DNA of 64,000 nucleotides from Cannabis sativa (Eukaryota > Streptophyta > Magnoliopsida > Rosales > Cannabaceae), in assembly GCF_029168945.1 (NCBI RefSeq), contig NC_083607.1, positions 43,075,257-43,139,256 of the forward strand, given 5' to 3'. How positions within the stretch are numbered: the stretch's first letter is position 1; the number at the start of each line of letters is the position of its first letter. The translations under genes were made by a program, and so were the position numbers. Below the pieces are notes generated by a model. That model was not told the DNA's origin. It did no database searches and saw only the letters and a program-made list of their open reading frames with translations. This document shows positions 13,418 through 25,549 of the stretch, piece after piece.

Positions 13418-13524
13418 TTTGATTTAAGCGTTTATATATTACATCAGCTTAATCTGGGACTCGAACCCAGGACCTCCAATACACACGCACCCCCTATGGC
13501 CACTTGAGCTAGCCTCAAGTGGTT
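13418..13524 (-). mobile_element. Short tRNA-derived SINE
   Basis: On the minus strand an A box TAGCTCAAGTGG (13500-13511) is followed about 33 bases later by a perfect B box GGTTCGAGTCC (13457-13467), the internal RNA polymerase III promoter of tRNA-like genes. The 107-bp unit ends in an A-rich tail. It is flanked by a perfect 19-bp duplication TATACATATGATTAATTCT (13399-13417 and 13525-13543), proof of LINE-type target-primed insertion. It is not a functional tRNA gene: no complete cloverleaf is apparent and the duplications mark it as retroposed. Confidence 0.88.
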
Positions 13525-14103
13525 TATACATATGATTAATTCTATAAATAGTTTTGAAAGTTGAAGTTATTATGCAAGAAATTCTCATTGTTCTCTCCTC
13601 TATGGTCTCTTCAAAATTGAGCCTTTGAGACAAACATTTATCATTCATTTTTTTACTGATAATTTTTTTATTTCATCTATTTTTATTCATGTATATGTTT
13701 TTTAGTTTTGTATTTAAACCTCATTTTTCTATTGTACTTTGTATTTATATGTATGTATAAATATATATATCGACTCTTTTCACTTCATTTGGTATAATAC
13801 CTTTTTGAAAATTTAATTTTATTTAGTGGATGATTTTGTGGTATTATGTTTTATTGAACATTTAATTTTATTTAGTGGATGATTTACATGTACGAATAGC
13901 TTGGATTATCTTGAAAATTTATTAGGTAAGAATTTAATTTTTTCTGCTATTTTCATACGTATGTAATAAACTTTCTTTGTATATTTAGCCATGAATAATA
14001 AGAATACAGAATATTTTTTGTTTATTTGGATTTTATTATTAATATATATATATATATATATGGATATATATAATTTAAAGTGGATACTTTTTTTGTGGCT
14101 TTT

Positions 14104-14540
14104 TTTTTTTTTTAAAGGAAATTCAACTTTATTTATCCTTCAAATTCAGCAACCACACTAGGAAGCAACTCAGTTGGGAAATATTTCCCATACTGAAAAC
14201 ACGATCAGGATGTAACATAAGAGCTCTAGCAAACTCATGAGCGACTACATTAGCTGACCGTTTCACAAAATTAAAAGAAACATTACTAACTTGAGTAAGT
14301 AAAATCTTACATTCAGAAATAATTTCACCAAATAAAGAACTTGTATGAATAGTACTTCTCAAGGCTTGAACCACCAACAAACAGTCGGTTTCAATGGTGG
14401 CCGTATGAACTGGATGTGTTTTCAGCCAACTCAGTGCTTCACGAAAGCTTATCGCCTCGACAACCGTCGGATGAGTAGATCCTATAAAAAGCTTCGTAAG
14501 AGCATTCAACAGAAAACTATTATGATCCCGAATTACCCAC
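14104..14540 (-). mobile_element. 5'-truncated LINE with RNase H domain
   Basis: The minus-strand copy ends in a poly-A run (T run at about 14100-14113 on plus) just after its stop codon. It is flanked by near-perfect duplications, ACTTTTTGTGGCTTTT at 14541-14556 and the same with two extra T at about 14086-14103. The coding frame begins abruptly at the right duplication, as expected for 5' truncation during target-primed reverse transcription. Confidence 0.82.
14129..14540 (-). pseudogene. C-terminal RNase H-like domain of a LINE ORF2
   Basis: An open frame of about 136 codons has the order seen in the plant RVT_3/RNase H domain that ends many LINE and nuclease-like proteins: WVIRD near the start, EAISFREALSWLK in the middle, ETDCLLVVQALR (catalytic-type Asp) and ANVVAHEFAR near the end. 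Family role (known): removal of RNA from RNA/DNA hybrids during retrotransposition. The frame is intact to its stop, so the insertion may be fairly recent, but reverse transcriptase and endonuclease are missing, so it cannot act alone. Confidence 0.75.
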
Positions 14541-14556
14541 ACTTTTTGTGGCTTTT

Positions 14557-16050
14557 AAAATTGGTATTTATATAAATAATTTTATTTATTATTTGTAATG
14601 TTTGAGCCATTTATTTCATTACATTTGCAGGTGATGTTAAGATAAGTTTTTAATTGCTAGTTCTTCATTTTTTTTAAAACAATTTTATGACATCCAAGAC
14701 TAAATTTATTTTCTGATTAATCTATTATTTATTTTTATTATTGTCATAGATGTTTTTGCTTATAAAAAATGGTGACAAAAAAAATATTTGGATTTATCAC
14801 CATATCCATTTAATTACCAATGTAAGCTTTGTTACTCTATTTTTGTTTAAGCTTTTTAATATCTTTCTTATAATATTTAATCATACAGGAATATTTAATT
14901 TGCTGTTTTTTAAACTTTAGTAATCTTAAATTGTATTTAGCACTTTAGATATATACATATATTTATATATAAAATTTATAAATTTGGGAGTTATTTATGT
15001 ATTCGAAGTCTAATAAACTTCTCTTACTATTGGTGTATAAAAAATTAAGAAATGTTTAGTGTTAAAACTGAAAATTTTTACATGTTTTTTTTTTATATGT
15101 ATTAGTTATTATATCATTTTTAAGTACAAATAAAATTCAAAAAAAATTCTGTTTTCCAAATATTATTAGTGTGCAAATTGGAGAGAAATGTTTTAGGAGT
15201 TCAAAGTTGTGAAAAATAGTTATTCTTACTGTCTTTTAGGCAGTATGAACAGAAAGAAAAACAACATAATATTTGAAGGGAAGCACCGTGAAAGATTTTT
15301 GTATGACAAAATTATGTATTTTAACTTGGCTCTATAATTAGAGGAAAAAGAAAACTTGGTTGTATAAAAACTTTTGAATCTTATATTCTTTTGTGTCCTA
15401 GAAATCAATAGAAGAATATACAAAAACCAGATACTTTGATTTTTGTGTATTAGTTTCTTTATATTAGTTTTTATATTCTTAGTTTTTTTCTCTATATTAG
15501 AGACACAAGCCTTAAGTTTTTTGATATGAATAATATCTTTTAATTTGCGTAATTTGTGATTACTATTAGGTAGCGTTTGATTAAAGATAATAAAATTTTT
15601 GGGGAAAAAAACAAAAAAATACAAAAAAAGAAAAAAAATTACAAAAATACTTTGGACCGGCCCATTAAATATTTATACAGTCCACATACAAATATTTACA
15701 AAAATACCACATGCACTAAGCCTTCAGCTGTACAGAGCGAACCATGAAGGTGAAAATACCGCGATCGTTTCAAAACCGCAAAACAACTAAAATGAAACCA
15801 AAACGATGAAAATACAACTACTAATTCTGGCGAAATCAACTGGAAAAGAAGACCTGCAATGATCTAAACAGAAAATGACGAAAAAAAAATCAGAAAAACT
15901 GTGAAGAAACTGAAATTACACATTTGTTTTTTGTTTTATTCGATCAAAATAACTCCCCCTAATATCGAAATCTATATTCATGAAATGTAGATCTGTAACA
16001 AACAGATCTGGAGCTCCCACAAAACCCAAAACGAATGTATGATGTGAAAA
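14557..16050. other. AT-rich DNA, no gene seen
   Basis: Only low-complexity frames occur. The most structured part (about 15650-15850) has higher GC ('ctttggaccggcccatt', 'ccgcgatcgtttc') and might be the end of another DNA transposon, but I found no matching inverted end. Confidence 0.5.
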
Positions 16051-16059
16051 TTTAAAAAA

Positions 16060-16801
16060 AAAACCTCATGAATAATACATCTACGTTATATACAGTTGCA
16101 TTTTAATTGATTACTGGTTTCCAATATAAATATATTTTTTTATAAACACAATAAGAAGAGTAAATTCGAATTAAGGTACAACCAGTTACGTATAAGTCTG
16201 TTTATTTTTTTTTTTTGTTGCCTTATAGTTGCATTATCGTTTTATGATACTTTATATATTATGCATGAATTTAATTTGACTGGGACTAAGAAATAGTAGT
16301 TATACATAGTAAGTTTTGTGCAAATAGTTGCACATTAATTTTATAATGAAATAACATATGCAAGTAGCCAAACGATAATAAAACTACTAAACAACTGTAT
16401 ACAAACTAAAGTATAGGAAAAACTTAAAAAATTTTAAAAAAATCTCATGAATAATACATCTACGTTATATACAGTTGCATTTTGATTGATTACTGGTTTT
16501 CAATATAAATATATTTTTTTAAAAACACAATAAGAAGATTAAAATCGAATTAAGGTACAACCAATTACGTATAAGTCTTTTTATTTTTTGTTTTGGTTGC
16601 CTTATAGTTGCATTATCGTTTTATGATAGTTTATATTTTATGCAGGAATTTAATTTGACGGGGACTAAGAAATAGTAGTTATACATAGTAAGTTTTGTGT
16701 AAATAGTTGCATATTAGTTTTATATGAAATAACCTATGCAAGTAGCAAAACTATAATAAAACTACAAAACAACTGTATACAAACTAAAATACAGGAAAAA
16801 C
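16060..16801 (+). repeat. Tandem duplication, about 379-bp unit, two copies
   Basis: The block beginning TCATGAATAATACATCTACG at 16066 recurs at 16445. Both copies run through 'cagttgcatttt', 'cctacaaccag/caatta' and 'caactgtatacaaacta' to 'ggaaaaact'. They differ at scattered bases and small indels, so the duplication is not fresh. No coding frame. Confidence 0.85.
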
Positions 16802-17074
16802 TCTTTGAACATCAACATCCATGATAAATCTCATTGTTACCCATTGATGATATAAAAATGGATAGGAAACAACTAGATAAAAAAACATATTACAAAAAAA
16901 ATATATACAGAAGGTGTTTACACTATTAAATAACTATGAAAAAACTATTACAAAATGAGAAATCAATAAACACAAAACCCACAAAAGTTGAATAAGAAAA
17001 AATTTCAAAAATGGGGGAAAACCAAGAAACCGAAAACAAACCTAGGTTCGAATATCAGCGCCAACATTAGCTTT

Positions 17075-17188
17075 TTTTCCAAAAAAACGTCTTCAACTAT
17101 TTTTTCTTGCACACCGAGCTTTATTTTCTTCTTAGGATGAGGTCTCCCACGCTTCGTTAATGGAGGAGCAAAATCATAATCTTTGTTA
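17075..17188 (-). pseudogene. Coding-like relic with AT-hook-type RGRP motif
   Basis: On the minus strand a short open stretch reads DYDFAPPLTKRGRPHPKKK and continues in a basic, charged run. RGRP is the core of AT-hook DNA-binding motifs, and a Pro-rich, basic tail of this kind is common at the C-terminus of plant SWIM/MULE-type transposases and related proteins. There is no start, no zinc finger and no adjoining conserved domain. It may be a captured gene piece within the candidate Helitron or chance. Confidence 0.25.
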
Positions 17189-17340
17189 AATAGAGATTGA
17201 AAATAAAAGGAAAGAGGGAAAACAGTTATGGGATTGGTTTAGTAGGAGTTGAAAAAATTTTGAAGAACAAAAATGAGAGGGAAAAAATTGTTGAGGAATC
17301 GTGGGGTGTTATGGTTAAACAATGGACGTTATTTGATCTA

Positions 17341-17505
17341 ATTAAAAAAAATGAATAGAAATAAAAAATCAAATGAAAAAAAAGAAGTGATTGAGAGTTG
17401 ATTGATGGTTGATAATTCAAAAAAAAAAAATGAGTAGAAATAAAAAATCAAATGAAAAAAAAAAGAAAAAAAAAGAAAGAGAAGTGATTGAGAGTTGATT
17501 GATGT
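17341..17505 (+). repeat. Short imperfect tandem repeat
   Basis: Two copies of an A-rich unit share 'gaaataaaaaatcaaatg' and end 'gtgattgagagttgattg' (first about 17350-17408, second about 17435-17503, with extra A-rich bases). It is a local slippage-type duplication without a gene. Confidence 0.7.
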
Positions 17506-18881
17506 TGATAGGTGCATGGATTTGATGTGAAGTGGTATATGTGTAATAAAATTAAGAGAGAATGTAAAAATGTTGATATGAGCGTGTTGTTGTATATATG
17601 TAATAAAATTGATATTTTGAATTTTTGGTGTAAAAAATTCTATATAATTTTAAATTTTATTCCATTCCTATTTTTATGTATATTCATACTTTTATATTTT
17701 TATTCCTCCTAACTAAATCTATATATAACAACCAAAAAATTTAATGCTTAAAAGAATAACCACTTTCAATTCTTACATTACACTTAAATTCATAATCTTG
17801 ACAAAAAAAACTTAAATTCATAATTAAGTCAGTAAGAATTAATAATAAATTTGCACTTTTTTTTTTATTTGTTTTAACCTATTTTCTATTTTAATAAAAA
17901 AAGTCATCCCCATGTTTCTCTAAAAATTAATTTTTTTTGACGTATGATCTCTATAAGAAATTGATATAATAATGTACTTATAATCATGTCTTCAAATTAT
18001 AAATTTTTTTTATCTTTCAGAAGTAAAGTACCAACAGTTATCACTTATTCACATAAATTTATATGATTAACGTATTCTAAAAAAATAATAGTCATAATAG
18101 AAATTTCCTTTAATACATATGGGCTATTAAAAGAATTATAATTAAGTTGTCATTTAATATTTATAGACTATTAATTATTATTAATAAAATCTGTCAATCA
18201 AAAGACAAAAGACAAAAGATAAAAACATAGTGCTTTTTTATTTGCAAATTTGTAATTACTACTAATTTTATATTTATAAAATAACTATTAATGTCATAAT
18301 CCATTCCAATTCTCACATTAAACTTAGACTAACAGAATAATTACTTTCAATTCTCATATTAAACTTAAATTCATAATAAATACTAAGAATTAATGATAAA
18401 TTTACAATTTTTTATTTGTCACAACCATGAGGAATTAGTAATGGTCAAGTTAATAAACCGAAACTCCTTTTGGCACCATACTTTACCATGACAATCAATA
18501 AAACAATCGTTTAAACACGTCGGATTATATTTTTCTAAATACGTATTCACTCATGGCCAATTAAATATTATAGTATTTCAAGTCACTACAAAATAAGGAT
18601 TAATCATAATAAATGATGATAGTGAGGTCAAAGATCCAAATATAATCAAGAATATCGTGGACAAATAAATATTTTAAAATACTCTCTCTCATCATCACTC
18701 AAAACAAAGGTGTCACTAAAGAATATCGTGTATAAAAAAGTCCTTAAATCCAACAATCTCAATAGTTCATGGGGCATTTTTAACGACCTTAAAAATTCAA
18801 GGGACATGATTTGGTACATGTTAAAATTTCAGGGGGCAAAAATCTTAATTAGCTTAAAAAAATACAAAAGTATGGTCAAAC

Positions 18882-18909
18882 CCGCGCGAAGCGCGGCTTA
18901 GTTCCCTAG
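18882..18909 (+). other. Helitron 3'-terminal hairpin and CTAG end
   Basis: The 6-bp stem CCGCGC/GCGCGG with GAA loop, then 'cttagttcc' and CTAG, followed by T. In known Helitrons this structure marks the 3' end for the Rep/helicase protein. The GC-rich stem stands out sharply in AT-rich DNA. Confidence 0.65.
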
Positions 18910-21733
18910 TATATATATAAAGAAAGGTTCTGAGGAGTTTATGCGGCATGCTTAAGATTCTTATGACCTTCCATACTTATTTGTCCTTTTTTTAATATTT
19001 TAATAATTTTGTATTTTTCTATATATAGAACAAAAGTCATATATGTATCATATCAATATTATACTTATTGCTAAAAAAATTTATTTTCACAATAATAAGA
19101 TATCTCTTCATATATCATCTTTAATGTTATTTATTATCAATTATAATATAAAGTTAAGAAAAATAAACTTTCTATTTTTTATTTATTTTTTATACTAAAA
19201 AATCACAAAAGTTTACAAGTGACATTTTAAAATCAAAAACTATCATTTCTATCATATATATATAAATATTTATTAATTAATATCAATATTAATATATATA
19301 TATATATCTAAAAAATAAAGCATGTGACATGTTCTCCATCTTTTTTTTCTAATTTATCTATTTTATAGTTATTTTGAATTTTAATCTCATATTTTAATTT
19401 TTTAAATTTATTAATAAAAAAATAATGATAGTGTCTTTTCTTTTTATAACTTCCACTCATAAATATGTATGATAATATCTTTTCATTTTATAACTCTTAC
19501 ACATAAATATATGCATTATTATGTATACATTAATATTATTATAATTTCTTTATATTCTCATAACTCTTTTGCTTAAAAAATAAGTTAAATGTTTGACTCT
19601 TTATATTATTCATGTATGTGTATATATATATATACTAGCTATTCCCAAGTTACTATGCCAACTATTTTAGAGAGAATTTTCTATTAAAAAAATTAATAAT
19701 CTAAAGGCTTTTTTTTTCTTTTGATAAGTGAATCTAAAGGCTATTATGATTTGTTTCTCACATTTATCGCCGCCTCTAAACTCGATCTGTTACAGTCTCC
19801 TTCATCACCACATGTTCAACCCAAATCTTCATGATATAGATCAAGTTCGTTTTTATATGAAAAATTATTACTATGAAACTACTGAAATATAGATATGCTT
19901 ATTGTAAATTTGTATATTTTGCTTATATATTTATATTATATATGTTTGGGTTTGTGGTTGTACTATTTGAAGAAAAAAGAGTTTGAGTGTTCTTAATCAA
20001 CATCGTCTTCTTCTTCTTCTTCTTTTTCAATTATTAATGACCTTTTTATCTATAGTCGTGTGTGATTTTTGATTAATTATCTTTTTAGGTTAAAGTAAAA
20101 AAAATACACATATTAATTTTGTTACTGTTAAAATTATTAGTATTCTATCTATTTTTTTAGATTTGTATATTTTTATATTACCTACATAATATGATTTGTA
20201 TATTTTATAGTATCTAATTAATTATATAATTCTATGCAAGGTAAATATAGCAACAATAATTTTACTATTTTGTGAGATTTTTATATTTTGTAAAAAGAAA
20301 GTATATGGTTTAATAATAAAAAATTAAACAAATTAATATTATCATGTACATTATATTTTTTATTGATATTAGAATTATTTTATGTACATATAAACTCAAT
20401 AATAATGATAATAATATCTTACAAAAATAAATATAAATTATTTCTTACTTTGGTTAAAGAAAAATAAAGAAAAAAAAAAAACCAAACAACCTCAATAGAA
20501 AGAAACAATCAATAATTTGTATAGCATCCAATTTACAATTTAAAAATGTATTTTTTAATTTTATTCTTACACTTTTTCTAAAGATTTTTTTGTTACATAC
20601 TTCTTCATTATTTTATTTATTTAATTTTAAAATAAGGTAGCATTATTTCTTTCTATAATTTTAACTTTATATAAACTGTTGTAGTTATTTTTAATTTTTT
20701 TTAATTTATATTATTCTAACTTTTAACATTTATCAAGAACATAATATAACAACCAATTAATTAAAAAAAATTTCTATCATTCTACATTATTTAATTTGTG
20801 TATATTATAATTTTTTAATTTATTTTATATTATTATAATTTTTAATATTTATCAAACTTTCCTTTAAAGATATTATTTCTACATGCTTACTCATTTTAAT
20901 TCTAACTTTTAAATTATTAAAGAAAATCAAAACAAATAAATTCAATGCAAAGCGACATCAATAATATGGATCAACATAAAATTTATTAACAAAAAAAACC
21001 ACAAAGTTTTCAATCTATTTTTTATTATTTTACGAGAATTTTTACATTTGTTCCTCTCAGAAAAATACACATACATATTGTAAACTATCTATAAAAAATT
21101 GTCATCAAATTAATAAAAAAAATACTATCATCAACTTATTCAATTCATTATAATGGGATCAATCATGTATTTTCATTTTTTTTAATATTTATCACCATTA
21201 GTATTAATGCAAAAAAAAATTATCATCAAATTATTCATTAATGGGATCAATAATGTCTTTTTATGTTCTAATAAATATCACAATTAAAAAATGCGCATAC
21301 ATATTGTAAACTGTGAAAAAAAATAATTCATCATCAAATCATATTAATGGGGTTAGGGTGAATATTAATCAAAATATTAAAAACATTGGTCTACTTTTTT
21401 AATTTATATGTATAAAATGTTTGTAAAAAAATATAATATATATATATATATATATATAAATAGGAAAAATTACATGTGTTACTTAATAATTAGTATTATT
21501 GTCATAAAAATTTAAATGAAACAGAATTAATTACTACACTATTTTTTTTAGAGTAAATTTACTACGAATAATTGTAATTAATATAATTCAACTTTATTTT
21601 TTATTACATTTAATCTACTTAAAATCTAACTATTATATATGAGAATTGTAGTTTTTGTAAGTATTTGATGCTATATAAATAACATTATTATTATTATTAT
21701 TAGTAATAACTATTCTACTTCATCCCAATCAAT

Positions 21734-21770
<37 letters not shown>

Positions 21771-23003
21771 AAGAAAACACAAAATAAGTATAAGTGGCAT
21801 CTTAGATTTTTTTTATTCTATTTTTAAAATTTTGAGAAATTTTTTTATTTTGTTTAAAAAATAACTACACAAACAAAAAATATGCACACACTTTCTTCTT
21901 CAAATATATTAGAACTAAATATCTCACATTATTTATAAATTATGTAGGTATTATTCATATAGGTTATATATATATATATTATTCTTACTATGCCATATTT
22001 TCATCCAAGATTTATTTTTATGGGTGTTTAATTAATTTCTTACCCTATAAGTTTTTATTTATTTTTTTAATTTTAATGTCTTACTCTATAAGTTTTTTTA
22101 TTTTTCATCTAATATACAATCTATTAAGTAATACATAATAATAACAATTTATTATAAATTGATTTTATTTTAAAAATTTTACATATACTATTCTATATTT
22201 TTGTTAGCTCAAAAAAGTGTTCAAACTAAATTATTTTAAATGAAACTAGGCAAATTTTATTTTTTCTGTATATAAGAAAAAATACAAATCAAATGAGATG
22301 TCTTCTTATGATCGTTTTTGTACTATTTATCTATTTTATAATATGTCTTCTAAGTGACGTATATTTTTAATTTTTGTAAGAGTACAACATTATTTATAAA
22401 CTATGTGAGTATTATACTTATTAACTCTATATATAAAAATATTTAATTTAAATATATATGAGTAAAAAATTAAATTTTGCTATAAATGAATGAAAATCTA
22501 TTCTACTATAATTAATATCTCACTCATTTAAAAAGAATTTATATTTTCAATAGCTTTTAATTATTATAAATAACGTTATCCGAGATGCATCTTTATTTTT
22601 ATTGTATTGTGATTAATATTTATGCTAATCACAAATATAAAAGAAGTTTTACATAAATATATTATATAATTTATATTATTCATAAAAAAAAGTTTAAAAA
22701 ATATTCAACTTGAAATTTTATTCGTTAAACTTAAAACAAATTGTCTTTAAACAAAAATTCTTACACTAAGACTACATTGGACTGCTTCAATGCTCTTCTA
22801 AAATCTCCTGCAACTGAACTGTAAATAAGTCTCACTTCCTTTTATCATCTCCAAAGATTTTGAAATCTGGAAGCATGAGAAAATATTGTTAGTGTCAAAG
22901 AACAATTCATTCTATTATATCCATTAATATAATAGGAATATTGTGTAAATCAAATTTATCTCATCCTATCATGTTACAATTTTGTCAAAATGTTTAACTT
23001 ATT
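18910..23003. other. AT-rich DNA with (AT)n tracts, no gene seen
   Basis: About 4 kb of low-complexity sequence. (AT)n tracts lie at about 19271-19305, 21435-21458 and 21738-21767. The first 50 bases resemble the 5' side of a second Helitron. No frame shows conserved domains, and I found no end pair that closes an element. Confidence 0.5.
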
Positions 23004-23303
23004 TTAAAGAATATTTCTATCTTGAACTAGCTGTTCTTGAGCGACACCATGCTGGTTGTGAAATGCCTTCCAAATATCACAAACATAGATAAAAGTCTCA
23101 TATTTTTCTCCAATCTCTTCATTGAATGAAGTCATCAAGATATACTTTGAATGATTATTTCTTTCATGCCATTGTTCAAAGGCCTTCCAGGCAGCGTGAC
23201 CTGATTCTTTGGCTATAAGTTCATATAAATTCTCTTTGAGCAGTAGAAGTTCTATGTTTACTCTCCAGTCGAATGTGAAATCATCATCAAATACAATTAC
23301 CAT
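23004..23303 (-). pseudogene. Copia-type gag-like fragment
   Basis: A 99-codon minus-strand frame has the pattern of plant Copia gag (UBN2-type) N-terminal domains: a Trp-centred WRVNIELLLL, AAWKAFEQWHERNN, then ILMTSFNEEI and DIWKAFHNQHG. Family role (known): capsid formation around element RNA. It is followed by no zinc knuckle or pol on the left, where the sequence turns AT-rich, so it is a fragment. It is not part of elements C, D or E, whose gag differs. It lies 50 bp left of the CACTA end. Confidence 0.5.
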
Positions 23304-23353
23304 CTTGTAAGGGTAATTGTCAATGTTATATTATTGGTATGCCATTTTATTAT

Positions 23354-23660
23354 CACTACTAGAAAAATGGGTTTTCGTGACCCACATCGAATAACTCTAA
23401 AATTGTATTGTGACACTTCAACGCGCGTCACTAATGAGGGTGACTGGAAAGACAGTTTTTGGTGACACTTCACACGTGTCACTAAACACTTTTACATTCA
23501 CTTTTTGCGCGTCACTATAAGTGTATAGAGTCAAGTTTTATCAAACTGAAAAAGTAACAACAACACAAATAAAGTGTCACTATATCGTTTTTTTTTTTCT
23601 TCTTATTATTTTTTATTAATATTTTTGGAGATATTGTGACACATTAAAAGTGCCACTACA
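23354..23660 (+). repeat. Left terminal and subterminal repeats of the CACTA element
   Basis: After the terminal CACTACTAG, GTGAC/GTCAC words occur repeatedly in both orientations: GTGACCCACATCG, GTGACACTTCAACGCG, GCGCGTCACT, GTGACACTTCACACG, CGTGTCACTAAAC, GCGTCACTATA, GTGTCACTATAT and others. In known CACTA elements such subterminal clusters bind the transposase. Confidence 0.75.
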
Positions 23661-24489
23661 TTAAATATATTTCTAAAAGAAATAATATTTAATTGTTTTA
23701 AATAAAATTTTTATATAAGTAATTATTTTTTATTATTATTTTTTCTTTTTGAAAAATTCAATTTGTTAATTTGGGAAGAATAAATAATTTTTTTAATTTA
23801 TCAAATAATTTATTTGTTTGGTGCTCAAAATTAAAATAAAAACAAAATGAAAATTTTACACAAAAATTTATTATTTGCACCCTAAAATTCAGAAAAATTA
23901 CCAAATTGTTATAATGCAAAAAAAAAAAAAAAACATCATATTTGTACAATATCAAGAACAATATGCACATATATTAACACAAATTGTAAAGATCGCTTAG
24001 TTTAATCTGGAAATTAGCAGTTAATTATGTTTAATTATGGAAAATTATTTATAGATATTTAAATAATTATTTATGCTGTTATTTTTGAATTCTCAATGCA
24101 TTTTTATGTCATATAGTGAAATTTCATAATTTTGCATTTTCGGTGTCTGGCAACATGGAACACGGTGTATGGCTCAGTAGAATCACAAATTAGTATTTCA
24201 GTATAGTGGGACGGTTTATTTAGACATTGAGAATGTCGGGATTAGTCGGGAATTTAGAGTTTTCCCAAAATACCCCTAAGTACCGTTTTATGCCTTTTAG
24301 TGTGGAAAGGGCAAAATGGCCTTTTTGCCCATTTGTATGTTTGTCTTTTAGTGAATTTTATGTTAATGAGAAATCAGATTTTTAAAGCTTATTTTGGCTG
24401 AAATGATTTAATAATACCATCATTTTATCCCATTTTATCCTTTTTTCTAAAAAATAAGAAAATTGAAAAGATATACATCTCTCTCTCTT

Positions 24490-24493
<4 letters not shown>

Positions 24494-24532
<39 letters not shown>
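24494..24532 (+). repeat. (CT)n microsatellite in the A 5' LTR
   Basis: A 39-base run. The matching tract in the 3' LTR (31543-31597) is 55 bases, so the two have slipped apart since insertion. CT-rich tracts often lie just after plant transcription starts, but no clear TATA box is visible upstream. Confidence 0.9.
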
Positions 24533-24535
<3 letters not shown>

Positions 24536-25549
24536 TTTCCCTTAGAACCCAGCTAGGGTTGTGGATTTTGCAACATCATCTAGGGATTTTCAAGCAAATT
24601 CTTTGTGGTTTTAACTCAAGGTAAGGCTCTAGCAACTCTCTTTTAGTTTCTTGCAATTTTTGGAAGAAAATGATAGTTTGCATGCTTTGTTTTTGGTTCT
24701 TGTTGCTGCTGGATTTATGTGTGGTTTTCAGAAGTTTAATCATGTTTGAATGAGTGAAATAGAATAGGTTTTGAAGCATGATTAGTTGATTTTAAGCAAA
24801 TGTGGAATTTTGGCTCAAAACTATGGTTTTCAAAGAGAATTGTTGAAATCTGTTGCTGTTGTTTTATTGATGTTTGTTGTAGTTTTCAGAGGTGATTTTA
24901 TGCATGTTTATGTAGGTTGGGATTGATTTGAATGCATGTTAGTGTTGTTTAACAAAGTTTGAGTTTTGAACTCAAAGCTTGGAGCTTTAATGGTGGATTT
25001 TGATTTTATGTTGGAAGCTTTGTTTTATCACTTGGAAAATGTTTATTAGGGTCTAATTAGCAGGTCTGGAAAGTTTGGTTGAGTTTGGAAACGTTTTTGT
25101 TGGAGAATTGACTTTTGGTGTTTTTCTGGGTAAAACCGGCTAACCGATTTTACACTGCTTGTAAAACTGGTTACCTGGATTTTGCAGTAGGGTGAGAAAC
25201 CGGTTTTTCTCAACTGGTCGTTTCGTGCTAGTTTCAGGTTTTCAGACAGTTTGTTTCCTGCTAGTTTGGAGTATTTTTTGTATTAAGTTGCAGTAGGTTA
25301 AGTTTGGTTTTAAAACCTTTGTCCCGGTTTTGATTTAGTGAGTCACCTAAGTGTTGTGATTGTTATGGTTTAGGAGCCTGTAAATCGCCGTGCAGTTCGT
25401 TCCACTCAAGTTGACCGGCACACCTAAATTCGAAATTGAGGTAAGATTAGTATAACAGTATGCATATGTATTACATGTTTAGCGTGCATGTAGGAAGCCT
25501 GTTAGATTACATTAGATATATATGTTGGCTTCGAACCATCCGACTGTGT

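Larger units (their letters stand above)
12695..18909 (+). mobile_element. Candidate Helitron
   Basis: The right end has the classic Helitron 3' signature: a short GC hairpin (CCGCGC-gaa-GCGCGG, 18882-18896) about 10 bases before CTAG (18906-18909), followed by T. The left end is less sure. CTAGTATATATATAAAG at 12695-12711 is followed by 'gagtgttttgaagagggtgatgtggc', similar in style to plant Helitron 5' ends. The same 17 bases recur exactly at 18906-18922, just across the 3' end, followed by a related 'tgaggagtttatgcggc' block, so two elements may lie in tandem. No RepHel helicase is visible, so it would be non-autonomous. It holds a MITE, a SINE and a LINE piece. Confidence 0.45.

Noticed and set aside
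13440..13512. Functional tRNA gene on the minus strand
   Set aside because: A and B boxes are good, but 19-bp duplications and an A-rich tail show a retroposed SINE.
15226..15624. 132-codon Lys/Phe-rich minus-strand frame
   Set aside because: Composition is that of random AT-rich DNA, with no domain or codon bias.
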